The notes under the pieces: model-generated | What the model was told of the DNA's origin: nothing | Database searches by the model: none | What the model saw: the letters and a program-made list of their open reading frames with translations, nothing else | Assembly (NCBI RefSeq): GCF_000813325.1 | Contig: NZ_BBQE01000008.1 | Direction: 5' to 3' (one strand) | Length of the DNA: 64,000 bases | Origin: Sulfurospirillum cavolei | GTDB taxonomy: Bacteria; Campylobacterota; Campylobacteria; Campylobacterales; Sulfurospirillaceae | In this document: positions 43,378-52,147 of the stretch, piece by piece | How the letters are laid out: each line of letters opens with the position of its first letter | Numbering within the stretch: the first letter of the stretch is position 1 | Translations under genes and position numbers: made by a program

Positions 43378-44481
43378 TTAGTTTGCGTGCGTAATTTCTC
43401 TGTAGAGTTTCATCGCTAATGCGACGGCTTCGCTTTTTGCTTGAAGGGAAGCACTTGGAAAAAATGCGGCAAGCCCTTCGGTATGGTTGGTTTCTAAAAA
43501 CTCGAGCATCAGTGCATAACCGATGATAAATCCGTCTTTTTGTTCAAAATTTTCACGAAAGCGTTCTAGCAAAGTCCCTCTTGCATGTGCCCATTTAACG
43601 ATAAATTTTTTGATACGCTCTTGATGCTTTTGAAGGGAATTTTGAATCTCTAAAATCTCTTTAAACGTGGTAAACGTGTTGATGATATTTAAAAAAAGAC
43701 TGATGTTCGCCGATTGCATCTGCTCCGAAAAGGAGAGGTTTTTCAGCGCCAACGCGTCGATGACGTACGCTTCGATCTCTTCAAGGTCGCTTGATTGTTC
43801 GATAAAAAGCTTGAGACTCTCGGCGTTAATGTCGATGTTTTCAAACCCTTGTTTGGCAATGGTTTCCACGTAGTCGTGGATATCTCGTTTCAGTTGGCTA
43901 AATTCGTCGTCGGCAATTTCTAAAATGCTCGCAATACGTGAAAATTTTCTACGAAATTCCCGTGGAACGGCGATGTTAGATTTGTACCCGATGTCGTGTT
44001 CTATCTCCGCCCATGCGTGCTGCAAAATAGTACGTACCTGAATTTCAAATTTGAGGTCTTTGTAGTTTTGGTACTCCCGAAGCGTGGCCCGCTCGTCGCT
44101 GATGGAGCAGATGATGTGGTAAGAGAGATACCCGAAGCGGTCGGGGTCTAGCATTTTCTTTTTGTCGATGGAATTTTCTTCGTCGATTTTGAACTCTTTG
44201 GAAAGAAGCGCTACGATTTTTTCGACGTCGATTTCGAAATAACTGATGATGCGGCACCCCACGATGTCGGTAATGTCGCTTAGATTTTGGTATTTGTTTT
44301 TACCGTCGATTTTTTTGGAAAGGCTGTTTTTTTCTTTGACCCGATTTTCGATAGAGTGGTAGGAAATATGCTCTTGTCTCAGAAGCTCTTTGAGTAAAAG
44401 ATGCATTTTATCGCTGAAACTTTCATAGTGTTTGAGGTCTTTTTCAAACTCGGAAATGAGGCGGTGTTTGTTGTTTTCCAA
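43378..44481 (-). CDS. RelA/SpoT-domain protein (orphan ppGpp synthetase-like)
   Basis: The 367-residue protein carries a synthetase-like nucleotidyltransferase domain in residues about 20-165: IENRVKEKNSLSKKI, ITDIVGCRIISYFEID, DRFGYLSYHIIC and FEIQVRTILQHAWAEIEHDIGYK. No hydrolase or TGS/ACT domains are present, so it is a stand-alone type. The C-terminal 200 residues are helical and unknown to me. It could make (p)ppGpp or a related nucleotide, or be a toxin-like synthetase. Confidence 0.82.
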   Translation of the reverse strand: MENNKHRLISEFEKDLKHYESFSDKMHLLLKELLRQEHISYHSIENRVKEKNSLSKKIDGKNKYQNLSDITDIVGCRIISYFEIDVEKIVALLSKEFKIDEENSIDKKKMLDPDRFGYLSYHIICSISDERATLREYQNYKDLKFEIQVRTILQHAWAEIEHDIGYKSNIAVPREFRRKFSRIASILEIADDEFSQLKRDIHDYVETIAKQGFENIDINAESLKLFIEQSSDLEEIEAYVIDALALKNLSFSEQMQSANISLFLNIINTFTTFKEILEIQNSLQKHQERIKKFIVKWAHARGTLLERFRENFEQKDGFIIGYALMLEFLETNHTEGLAAFFPSASLQAKSEAVALAMKLYREITHAN

Positions 44482-44501
44482 AGCGGTTCCTTATCGTCGT
44501 A

Positions 44502-44885
44502 TTAAAGCTCTTTGGTATCGGATAATTTAGCTTCGCACACATTGTCTTGGCTAAACGATCCGCACTCTTTGACGTACTCGATGCCCCATTCGAACATTGC
44601 TTTGAGCACGGGGCGGAGTTTTTCTCCGACGGGCGTTAAGGAGTAAACGACGCGCGGAGGAATCTCGGCAAAAACGACGCGTTTGATCAATTTTTTTTCT
44701 TCCAAATCGCGCAGTTTAACCGTGAGCGTTTTTTGCGTGATGTCGCGCACTTCCTCAAAAAGGTCTTTGTAACGTTTTTCACCTTCGAGTAAATGCCAGA
44801 TGATTCCCAGTTTCCATTTGTCGTTGAAAATATCTTGGGCAATAGCGACGGAGCAAACGTACTCCTTGCCGTTAACGCGGTACAT
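44502..44885 (-). CDS. HxlR-family regulator
   Basis: The 127-residue winged-helix protein has the family pattern NDKWKLGIIWHLLEGEKRYKDL, ITQKTLTVKLRDLEE and VVYSLTPVGEKL. A Cys near the N-terminus (YVCSVAIAQD) and two near the end (ECGSFSQDNVCEAK) could sense electrophiles or diamide, as in YodB-type members. It is divergent from a quinone reductase and a nitroreductase gene, its likely targets. Confidence 0.92.
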   Translation of the reverse strand: MYRVNGKEYVCSVAIAQDIFNDKWKLGIIWHLLEGEKRYKDLFEEVRDITQKTLTVKLRDLEEKKLIKRVVFAEIPPRVVYSLTPVGEKLRPVLKAMFEWGIEYVKECGSFSQDNVCEAKLSDTKEL

Positions 44886-44948
44886 AGCATTCCTTTGGTA
44901 ATCGTTTTGTTATTGTTATCGGAATTATAGCATAGTATAAAATATTTA

Positions 44949-44978
44949 TCCTTACATTACTAAAGTATCGTAAGGATA
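44949..44978. promoter_or_regulatory. Operator candidate of the HxlR regulator
   Basis: ATCCTTAC and GTAAGGAT are perfect 8-base inverted arms 14 bases apart, in the region between the two divergent genes. Confidence 0.6.
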
Positions 44979-45031
44979 TTTTAAGTGCAAGCTTTTTATA
45001 CTTTTAGCGTTACATGTCAAAAAAAAGCACA

Positions 45032-45065
45032 AAGCGTTTGCCGAACAAAATTCGGCGTTAGCGTC
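45032..45065 (+). repeat. Dispersed intergenic repeat A, diverged copy 3
   Basis: TTGCCGAACAAAATTCGGCGTTAGCGTC matches TGCCGAAGAAAACTCAGCGTTAGCGTAG of copies 1 and 2 at most positions. Here GCCGAA and TTCGGC form a 6-bp stem. As in the other copies it stands before a gene and points toward it. Confidence 0.5.
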
Positions 45066-45112
45066 ATTGAGCAACGCAGAGTCTTTACCAAAATACCCTC
45101 AAAAGGAATACC

Positions 45113-45706
45113 GTGAAAAACGTACTCATCATCAACGGACACCAATACTATCCGCATGTCGCGGAGGGAAAACTGACGCAAATCTTTATCGACACGGCGG
45201 CGGACTTTTTAAAAAGCCGAGGCTTTAACGTGAAGCATTCCAAAGCCCAAAGCGACTACGACGCGCTTGAAGAGGTTGAAAAATTTAAGTGGGCGGATTA
45301 TTTCATTATTCAATATCCGGTCTATTGGATGGGCGTGCCGTGGATGATGAAAAAGTACATCGACGAAGTCTTCTCGGCAGGCGCGAATAACGGCATCTAT
45401 GCCAATGACGGACGTAGCCGAAGCGATGCGAGCAAACGTTACGGTAGCGGCGGCTTGATGCAAGGCAAACGCTATATGCTCTCCTTGACGTACAATTGTC
45501 CAACCACAGAATTTAGCGACAAAGAGGGCTTTTTTGACGGCTTGAGCTTGGATGAAGCCCATATAGCGACACACAAAACATGGCAGTTTTGCGGCGCGAC
45601 ACCGATGAAAACGTTTTCCGTTCACGATATTTTCAAAGGCGATCTTAACATCGAAGCGGAGAAAAAACGACTGATGGAAGTGTTGAGCGAAAATTTTAAA
45701 GGATAA
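45113..45706 (+). CDS. NAD(P)H quinone reductase of the MdaB type
   Basis: The 197-residue flavodoxin-fold protein has VLIINGHQYYPHVAEGKLTQ and the MdaB-like segment DYFIIQYPVYWMGVPWMMKKYIDEVF, followed by GGLMQGKRYMLSLTYNCP. It should reduce quinones by two electrons and protect against quinone stress. The start is GTG after AAAGGAATACC. The nitroreductase gene starts 4 bases after its stop. Confidence 0.87.
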   Translation: MKNVLIINGHQYYPHVAEGKLTQIFIDTAADFLKSRGFNVKHSKAQSDYDALEEVEKFKWADYFIIQYPVYWMGVPWMMKKYIDEVFSAGANNGIYANDGRSRSDASKRYGSGGLMQGKRYMLSLTYNCPTTEFSDKEGFFDGLSLDEAHIATHKTWQFCGATPMKTFSVHDIFKGDLNIEAEKKRLMEVLSENFKG

Positions 45707-45709
45707 ATC

Positions 45710-46465
45710 ATGGAAAATGCGATGTTGAGTCTTTTACAAAATCGAAAATCGATCCGCCATTTTACGGGTGAAGCCGTGAGCGAAGAGGATTTAGAGATTA
45801 TCTTTAAAACCGCACAGCGCGCCCCTACGTCCATCAACGGACAGCAAATTAGCCTTGTGTATACGCGCAACAAAGAGAAGCTTAAAACCATCGCAGAACT
45901 TTGCGGCGGACAAACGCACATCGCGGAAGCGGATGTTTTTGTAGGTGTCGTCATCGACTTTAATCGCACGAGTGCTATTGTAGAGAGCGTGGGGCGAAAA
46001 CACGTCATCGAACAGAGTGCCGAGGGCATTGTGGTGGGCGCGATCGATGCGGGCATTATGCTAGAGCATCTTCAAAGTGCCGCAGGTGCGTTAGGATACG
46101 GCACAACGTGCATCGGAGCGGTACGCAAAAATTCGCCGGCGTTTACCAAGCTTTTTAACCTTCCTCAAAAAACCTTTTTAGCCTTAGGGTGTACCATCGG
46201 CGTACCGAGCGAGCGCGCCAAAAGTGCTCCTTTAAAACCGCGCGTCGCTCTCGATACGTTTGCCATGGAAGACGTGTATGACAGCGACAAAGTCAAAAAA
46301 GGCGCATTGGCGTACGAGCAGACGCTTAAAGCATTTCGCGATAAAACCGGTAGCGGCTCGATGCCGACGTATGCCGAGATCACGACCAGTTACTATGCCG
46401 ATGTTTACTACCGCAGTACCGCTAAAGACCTCGAAGCGCAAGGGTTTGCGTTTAAAGATGAGTAG
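45710..46465 (+). CDS. NfsA-like NADPH nitroreductase
   Basis: The 251-residue FMN protein begins LLQNRKSIRHFTGEAVSEEDLE, then APTSINGQQISLVY, and has the NfsA-type ending region GSMPTYAEITTSYYADVYYR. It reduces nitroaromatics, quinones or flavins. Together with MdaB under HxlR control it forms an electrophile-stress pair (inference). Confidence 0.88.
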   Translation: MENAMLSLLQNRKSIRHFTGEAVSEEDLEIIFKTAQRAPTSINGQQISLVYTRNKEKLKTIAELCGGQTHIAEADVFVGVVIDFNRTSAIVESVGRKHVIEQSAEGIVVGAIDAGIMLEHLQSAAGALGYGTTCIGAVRKNSPAFTKLFNLPQKTFLALGCTIGVPSERAKSAPLKPRVALDTFAMEDVYDSDKVKKGALAYEQTLKAFRDKTGSGSMPTYAEITTSYYADVYYRSTAKDLEAQGFAFKDE

Positions 46466-46507
46466 GCTTGTATAGAGAGATATGCCAGTATCTCCTCCCG
46501 TCTTCTA

Positions 46508-46551
46508 TTTGATATATTTTTTATATTATATGATATAATTTATATATCAAA
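46508..46551 (+). promoter_or_regulatory. Promoter inside a perfect inverted repeat (HTH-nucleotidyltransferase module)
   Basis: TTTGATATAT (46508-46517) and ATATATCAAA (46542-46551) are perfect 10-base arms. TTGATA inside the left arm serves as -35 and TATAAT (46534-46539) as -10, so binding of the HTH protein would block its own promoter. Confidence 0.7.
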
Positions 46552-46563
46552 AAGGAGATGCTT

Positions 46564-46893
46564 ATGTTAGAAGTGCTCTTAGGTACACAAAATCGCGAAT
46601 TGACATTGCAGTATCTTTTAGTGTTTAAAGAAGGCTATGCCAGAGAGATTGCAAGTTATTTTGATGCACCTTTACCCTCCATACAAAATCAACTCAAAAA
46701 CTTTGAAAATGCGGGACTCGCACTCAGTAAAATGCACGGCAAAACACGCGTCTACTCTCTCAATCCCCGATACGCTTTTTTAGAAGAAGTCACCGCGCTA
46801 TTAAATAAAGCACGAGCATACTATAAACCAGAGCTCAAAGAGAAGTTTGAGCTTCAAAGAAAACGTCCAAGACGTGTCGAGAAGCCTTTATGA
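46564..46893 (+). CDS. Winged-helix regulator/antitoxin of a nucleotidyltransferase module
   Basis: The 109-residue protein has a winged helix: LQYLLVFKEGYAREIASYFDAPLPSIQNQLKNFENAGL and a wing KTRVYSLNPRY, then a basic tail KRPRRVEK. I prefer ATG 46564, six bases after AAGGAG, to the ATG at 46558 that directly adjoins it. It overlaps by ATGA the nucleotidyltransferase-like gene, as is usual for a toxin-antitoxin pair. Confidence 0.78.
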   Translation: MLEVLLGTQNRELTLQYLLVFKEGYAREIASYFDAPLPSIQNQLKNFENAGLALSKMHGKTRVYSLNPRYAFLEEVTALLNKARAYYKPELKEKFELQRKRPRRVEKPL

Positions 46894-47432
46894 AAACATC
46901 TGTTAAAGATATGAGCATGCAAGAACTGGACGGTTTTATATGCGATGCACTGAAAGACAAAGGCATTCATGTCGTACTCTCAGGTGGTTCATGTGTGCAA
47001 ATCTACAGCAGAGGCGAATACACTTCTTATGACCTTGATCTCATCAACCAATATAACGAACAGTTCAAAAAAATCCAAGCGACGATGGAAGAGTTGGGAT
47101 TTAAAGAACACAATCGCTACTTTACCCATGCGGATACGCCGCTTTTTATAGAGTTTCCCTCCGGTCCTTTAGGCGTGGGAGATGCACCTGTGGAAGAGAT
47201 CGCCGAGATAGATACGGAAGCGGGCGTTTTGAGATTATTGACACCGACGGATTGCATTAAAGATAGGCTGGCAGCGTACTATCATTGGGATGATGAACAG
47301 TGCTTGCAACAGGCTATTTGGGTCGCACAACAAAATAATTTCGATAGGGATTCGGTCAAACAATGGTCGTTCAAAGAAGGCATGGAAGAGAAATTTTTGG
47401 TTTTTGAGAAGAGTGTGTTGCAAGTTTTATAA
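46890..47432 (+). CDS. Nucleotidyltransferase-fold protein (probable toxin)
   Basis: The 180-residue protein has the polymerase-beta-like site VVLSGGSCVQIYSRGEYTSYDLDLI (GGS followed by DxD) near residues 28-52, and a later TPTDCIKDRLAAYYHWDD helix. These proteins pair with winged-helix partners in AbiE-like or MenAT-like modules, where the toxin may modify tRNA ends. The ATG overlaps the regulator stop. Toxin activity is inferred from the arrangement. Confidence 0.7.
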   Translation: MKTSVKDMSMQELDGFICDALKDKGIHVVLSGGSCVQIYSRGEYTSYDLDLINQYNEQFKKIQATMEELGFKEHNRYFTHADTPLFIEFPSGPLGVGDAPVEEIAEIDTEAGVLRLLTPTDCIKDRLAAYYHWDDEQCLQQAIWVAQQNNFDRDSVKQWSFKEGMEEKFLVFEKSVLQVL

Positions 47433-47504
47433 AATATAATAATTGTGACATGTTTTTTAAAGCCAGATTTTTTGATAGAAATAAAAAATAATAGGAGAAT
47501 AATT

Positions 47505-48038
47505 ATGCCATCAAGACAACAAGCTCGTATAGGTTCAGCAAGTAAAAACGATTTACGAATTGCCCTGTATTATGAAACAGCATTTAATGTACTTTATGAA
47601 TCTCCTAAATATCAAGACGAAATAGTTTTACCTGCATTGTTTATGGCACGACAGTTTTTAGAACTTGGACTTAAATATAACATTAGATTATTAAAAGATA
47701 TTTCCAAGTCAAGTAATTTAGTCAGTTGTTTAGATAATACTCATGATTTAAAAAGACTTCACAGTGCCTTTGTAGAACATTATACTTTGGCGAAAAAAAA
47801 TAAAAATTTAACAAAATTAGAAGATGAAAAGTATTTAAACAATTTAAAACGTTTCGTTGATCATATTGTAGTGATCGACCATAAATCTATGGGAGCTAGA
47901 TATTCACATGATAAGGATGGCAATAAAATGATTGATTCTAAAGCAGAATATGATTTATCAATCATTAAAAGTTTGCTTGAAGACATGAGTAGCTTTTTTA
48001 GTGCAATTGAAAATATTGTCATAGGTATTCCAGAATAG
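47505..48038 (+). CDS. HEPN-like protein of unknown function
   Basis: The 177-residue protein is AT-rich. The segment LFMARQFLELGLKYNIRLL with NTHDLKRLHSAF later resembles helical HEPN-type proteins (HxLE-LxLK ... GHxLxxL pattern). The ATG 47505 has AGGAG upstream, so the frame start at 47445 is rejected. It follows the nucleotidyltransferase module by 72 bases, and HEPN and nucleotidyltransferase proteins often work as pairs; whether it belongs to that module is open. Confidence 0.55.
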   Translation: MPSRQQARIGSASKNDLRIALYYETAFNVLYESPKYQDEIVLPALFMARQFLELGLKYNIRLLKDISKSSNLVSCLDNTHDLKRLHSAFVEHYTLAKKNKNLTKLEDEKYLNNLKRFVDHIVVIDHKSMGARYSHDKDGNKMIDSKAEYDLSIIKSLLEDMSSFFSAIENIVIGIPE

Positions 48039-48124
48039 CTTGTAATTTTATTTATATGTAAAGTATTGCATTTCCGCTAAAATACTTCTCCAAAAATCTT
48101 TACATGTAAAACAAAAAAAGAGAA

Positions 48125-50242
48125 ATGATGAATCCACTTATTCCCATTTTAGTGCAAAAAACAGGCATTGCCAAAGAGCATATTATCAACATTTTAAAGC
48201 TGTTAGACGAGGGTTCGACCATTCCGTTTATCGCAAGATACCGCAAGGAGATGACGGGTGGAGCGAGCGATGAGCAACTTCGTGAGTTTGAGAGCATTTA
48301 TGCCTATGCGAAAAAACTGCATGAGCGCAAAGAGGAGATTTTACGGCTGATTGCTGAAAAAGCCCAGTTGAGCGATGAGGTGAAAAAAGCGGTGGAAAAG
48401 GCGCAAACACTTCAAGAGCTTGAAGATATTTACCGACCTTACAAAGAGAAGAAAAATACCCGAGCGGCGGTGGCGATTGCGGCGGGTTTGAGCCCATTGG
48501 CAGACATCTTGGAGCGCGCCGAGTTAGAACTTGAGGCGTTTGAGAAGAGGGCGCAGGGTTTTGTGAATGAGAAAGTGGGAAGTGTCAAAGAGGCGATAGC
48601 AGGAGCGCAGGACATTATCGCGGAGCGTTACAGCGATGATGCGAAAGAGCGCGAATACTGGCGGGCGCAACTGCATGATTACGCTTCGTTTGAGATCAAG
48701 GCGAGTAAAACGCTTAAACCCGATGGACTCTATGCTAAATTGGCGGGCAAAAGCGAGCGCATCGCGTCCATTCCCTCTCACCGCTACCTTGCGATGATGC
48801 GTGGTGTGAGTGAAAAAGAGTTACATGTAAAGATTGCGCATGAGATGGCGCGAGTGGAGAGTGCGATAGAGCGTTACCGCATTCCGCGTAATGCGAAAAG
48901 CTCGAAAACACTTTTACTTGAAGCCTATTTGGACGGATTTAAACGGCTTTTATTTCCCTCTTTGGAGCGCGAGATTCACGCTATTGTGAAAGAAAAAGCC
49001 GACATACAGGCGATTGCAACGTTTGGTAAAAACCTCTCGCAACTGCTCAATACGCCACCCGTGACCAAGCGCGTAATTTTGGGCGTTGACCCAGCTTACC
49101 GCACGGGGTGTAAACTTGCCGTTGTGGACGAGCATGGCACGTACCTGAGCCACGCGGTCATCTACCCGACACCGCCGCAAAGCGACTATGAAAACTCTTC
49201 AAAAGTCATCAAGGAGCTAGCGCAGAAGTACCGCATCACCGCTGTGGCGATTGGCAACGGGACGGGCTCGCGCGAAAGTCAAGAGTTTTTTGCACGCCTG
49301 AACCGTGAAGAGGGGCTAAACCTTGCGTATACCGTTGTCTCCGAAGCGGGTGCTTCCATCTATTCCGCGTCCAAAATCGCCACCGAAGAGTACCCCAATT
49401 TGGACGTGACGATTAGAGGAGCGATCTCCATTGCGCAACGTCTGCGTGACCCGATGGCAGCGCTTGTGAAGATCGACCCCAAATCGCTCGGAATAGGGCA
49501 ATACCAACACGATGTCGATCAAAAACAGTTGGAAAAGAAACTGAGTGAAGTGACCGAAGACTTGGTCAATCGCATCGGGGTTGACCCCAACAGCGCGTCC
49601 ATTTCACTGCTCTCCTACGTCGCGGGCGTGGGTGCAAAAATCGCTAAAGCAATTGTCGAGCACCGAGAGAGCAAAGGAGCGTTTACATGTAAACGTGAAC
49701 TGATAAGCGTAAAAGGTTTGGGCGCCAAGGCGTATGAGCAATGCGCTGGGTTTTTCCGTATTCGCGAGGGTAAAAGTGTGCTTGATAACACAGGCGTTCA
49801 CCCTGAAAGTTATGTGATTGCTCAAAAGCTTTTAGCGCGCACCGACCTTGCGACACTTACGAAAGAACAGATAATCGCGTTAGCGCGTGAAAACGGTGTT
49901 GGCGAAGCGACGCTTCAAGACATCATCCATGAACTTTTAAAACCAGGGTTTGACCCAAGAGAAAGTTTGCCGCCGATTGCGTTTCGCTCTGATTTGACGG
50001 ACATTAGTGAATTAAACGAGGGCTCTATCGTCTCGGGCGTGGTGCGAAATATCGCCGATTTTGGAGCTTTTGTGGACATTGGACTGAAAAATGATGGACT
50101 GATTCACATCTCGCAAATGAGCGACAAGCGCATCGCACATCCCTTGGAAGTGCTCAGCATCAACCAGCAGTTAAGCCGCATTCGTGTCATCGACGTGGAC
50201 AAAGAAAAAGGCAAAGTGAGCCTCAGTCTTAAAGACTGTTGA
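48125..50242 (+). CDS. tex: Tex-like transcription accessory protein
   Basis: The 705-residue protein has the Tex arrangement: an N-terminal helical domain (KLLDEGSTIPFIARYRKEMTGG), a YqgF-like nuclease fold (LGVDPAYRTGCKLAVVDEHG near residue 320), helix-hairpin-helix motifs (SYVAGVGAKIAKAIVEHRESKG) and a C-terminal S1 RNA-binding domain (GSIVSGVVRNIADFGAFVDIG). Tex binds nucleic acid and affects transcription and stress tolerance. Its last 14 bases overlap the end of the convergent dehydrogenase gene. Confidence 0.95.
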   Translation: MMNPLIPILVQKTGIAKEHIINILKLLDEGSTIPFIARYRKEMTGGASDEQLREFESIYAYAKKLHERKEEILRLIAEKAQLSDEVKKAVEKAQTLQELEDIYRPYKEKKNTRAAVAIAAGLSPLADILERAELELEAFEKRAQGFVNEKVGSVKEAIAGAQDIIAERYSDDAKEREYWRAQLHDYASFEIKASKTLKPDGLYAKLAGKSERIASIPSHRYLAMMRGVSEKELHVKIAHEMARVESAIERYRIPRNAKSSKTLLLEAYLDGFKRLLFPSLEREIHAIVKEKADIQAIATFGKNLSQLLNTPPVTKRVILGVDPAYRTGCKLAVVDEHGTYLSHAVIYPTPPQSDYENSSKVIKELAQKYRITAVAIGNGTGSRESQEFFARLNREEGLNLAYTVVSEAGASIYSASKIATEEYPNLDVTIRGAISIAQRLRDPMAALVKIDPKSLGIGQYQHDVDQKQLEKKLSEVTEDLVNRIGVDPNSASISLLSYVAGVGAKIAKAIVEHRESKGAFTCKRELISVKGLGAKAYEQCAGFFRIREGKSVLDNTGVHPESYVIAQKLLARTDLATLTKEQIIALARENGVGEATLQDIIHELLKPGFDPRESLPPIAFRSDLTDISELNEGSIVSGVVRNIADFGAFVDIGLKNDGLIHISQMSDKRIAHPLEVLSINQQLSRIRVIDVDKEKGKVSLSLKDC

Positions 50243-51152
50243 CATAATCTTCGATATGCGCGATGCAGGCCTCGCCCATCGCTAAAATACTCTCTTTTGA
50301 GTTACCGCCGACGTGGGGCAGGCACATAAGGTTGGGCAGGTCGATCAACTCCCAATCGAAAGTCGGTTCCTCCAAAAACGCTTCTAAGCCGGCTCCGGCG
50401 ATTTGCCCTGTTTTTAAAGCGACTTTGAGTGCTTCCTCATCGATGATGCCCCCGCGCGCCGTGTTGATAAGGTAGCTTGTCGGCTTCATCGCCTCAAATT
50501 CGGCCGCAGAAAAAAGGTTTCGGCTCTCGTCGGTTAAAGGCAGATGAATCGAAACAATGTCCGCTTCGCGTAAAATTTGAGCTTTGCTCGCAAACGTAAT
50601 ACCGTAACGCTTTGCCTCGTCTTCATCGTGTGTTCGGTTGCAAACGAGAATCGTACACGAAAAAGATTTGAGCAGTTCGATGACGCGCTTGGCGATATTT
50701 CCGAAGCCGAAAAGTCCGATCGTTTTGCCGCTGAGCTCCATGCCGCCGTTTACTTTCCACGTATGTTTTTTAAGCAGCGTTGAGGCGATGTAGGTATTGC
50801 GTATTAACGCCAACATAAAGTACAAGGTAATCTCGGCGACCGAATTGCGATTTGTTCCGCCCGTCCAACCGAGTTTGACGCCGTAATATTGCATCGCTTC
50901 GAGGTCTAAATTGTCAAGCCCGACACCGTATCGCGAGAGCATTTTAAGCGTAGGACACGCCCTCAAAACTTCCGCGTCGATCTCTTCTCTTCCGACGATA
51001 GCAACTTCAATGCCGTCTAAAAACGCGATGAGATCGGCTTTGGTTTTAAGAGCGTTGTCGGCATTATGTTTGACTTTGCCGAATCGTTCACGCATCTTCT
51101 CCATCAATTGGGGTGATCGCGAAAACAAAGGCGAGATAACGGCGATTTGCAT
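50229..51152 (-). CDS. D-2-hydroxyacid dehydrogenase (SerA-like)
   Basis: The 307-residue NAD-dependent enzyme has the Rossmann motif GKTIGLFGFGNIAKRVIELL, the catalytic Arg in LINTARGGIIDEEAL, Glu in GAGLEAFLEEP and His in CLPHVGGNSKES. It lacks the ACT domain of long SerA proteins. Substrates could be phosphoglycerate or another 2-hydroxyacid; nothing nearby decides this. Confidence 0.88.
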   Translation of the reverse strand: MQIAVISPLFSRSPQLMEKMRERFGKVKHNADNALKTKADLIAFLDGIEVAIVGREEIDAEVLRACPTLKMLSRYGVGLDNLDLEAMQYYGVKLGWTGGTNRNSVAEITLYFMLALIRNTYIASTLLKKHTWKVNGGMELSGKTIGLFGFGNIAKRVIELLKSFSCTILVCNRTHDEDEAKRYGITFASKAQILREADIVSIHLPLTDESRNLFSAAEFEAMKPTSYLINTARGGIIDEEALKVALKTGQIAGAGLEAFLEEPTFDWELIDLPNLMCLPHVGGNSKESILAMGEACIAHIEDYVNSL

Positions 51153-51271
51153 ACGAGTCCTTTTACGGGGAATTTAAACGAAGTATAACACGCTTTTTTA
51201 CTCTCAATGATTTAAATTTTATTAACGTATAAAAGATATAATGAAATAATAATTATCGATAAGGATAAATC

Positions 51272-51706
51272 ATGACGATTAAAAAATGGCTTTTCGCGAT
51301 GCTGATACCCGTGTCGCTTTTTGCGGACGTTTTGCAGGAAAACGGCATCTTCCCAAACGTAAAACTGAAAGATCAGTTTGAAAAAGAGGTCGTAATTAAT
51401 GCCCAAACCAAGCAGATTATTATCGCGTTTACCAAAGCGCAAGGCGAAACGATGAAGGCTTTTTTAGAAACAAATCCAAACTATTTAAGCGACAATAACG
51501 CACTTTACATGATGGATGCTACGGAAGTTCCGAGTGTGATTATGAGCATGTTTATGATGCCGAAGTTTAAAAAGTACGGCTATTCGGTAGGGTTGGTCGA
51601 GGATAAGCAAACGGCACAAACGCTTCCGAAACAAAACGATAAACTTACCGTTTTATCGTTGGATAACCTTCGTATAATGCAAATCGACTTTAAAGAAGCT
51701 CTTTAA
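51272..51706 (+). CDS. Periplasmic protein of unknown function
   Basis: The 144-residue product has a signal peptide (MTIKKWLFAMLIPVSLFA) and a mature part GIFPNVKLKDQFEKEVVI and QIIIAFTKAQGETMKAFL that looks like a thioredoxin-fold protein without the active-site cysteines. The methionine cluster SVIMSMFMMPKF is notable. It stands alone, with GATAAGGATAAATC before the ATG. Confidence 0.65.
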   Translation: MTIKKWLFAMLIPVSLFADVLQENGIFPNVKLKDQFEKEVVINAQTKQIIIAFTKAQGETMKAFLETNPNYLSDNNALYMMDATEVPSVIMSMFMMPKFKKYGYSVGLVEDKQTAQTLPKQNDKLTVLSLDNLRIMQIDFKEAL

Positions 51707-51708
51707 AC

Positions 51709-51730
51709 AGAGGGGATCAGTTTCCCTCTT
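51709..51730. terminator. Terminator between two convergent genes
   Basis: AGAGGGG and the CCCTCTT sequence form a stem around an 8-base loop, followed by GCTCTTTT on the plus strand. It overlaps the 3' end of the DUF779 gene. Confidence 0.65.
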
Positions 51731-52097
51731 GCTCTTTTAAGAGGCGATTTTCTTCATCGCTAAAGATACGCGAACGCGTGATAAATTGATACCCTTCGTC
51801 GATTTCAAGCGAAAACGAGTTCCCAAAAGCACTCTTTTCTTCCTTCACGTCCAAAATAATCTGCGAGTAACGAAAATACTCAAACTGATCCGGATCGATA
51901 AAAAAATCGCAACCGCCCACCGTACCCAATTTGACGTTACGGGAAGGAATGTGAAAATCTTTTTTTTCGTAACACATCGGCGCGGTGCCGTCGCAACAGC
52001 CGCCACTTTGGTTGAAAACCAGCTCGCCGTATTCATTTTTGAGCATTTCGATAACTTTGAGCGCTTCGGAGGTTGCGCTTAGACGATGAATCATCAT
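51717..52097 (-). CDS. DUF779 protein, aldehyde dehydrogenase partner
   Basis: The 126-residue protein has conserved NQSGGCCDGTAPMCY and GGCDFFIDPDQFEYF, the DUF779 pattern with paired cysteines that may hold a metal. Its genes typically stand next to aldehyde dehydrogenases of the acetaldehyde type, as here. AAGGAG precedes the ATG ATG at 52097/52094, so the longer frame to 52142 is rejected. Confidence 0.85.
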   Translation of the reverse strand: MMIHRLSATSEALKVIEMLKNEYGELVFNQSGGCCDGTAPMCYEKKDFHIPSRNVKLGTVGGCDFFIDPDQFEYFRYSQIILDVKEEKSAFGNSFSLEIDEGYQFITRSRIFSDEENRLLKEQEGN

Positions 52098-52147
52098 AAA
52101 GGACTCCTTGAAAAAAAGCATGGGCAAAAGCCCATGCATCAAGCGAT

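Noticed and set aside
47445..47504. Upstream start for the HEPN-like gene
   Set aside because: AGGAG stands before ATG 47505, and the extension has no ribosome site.
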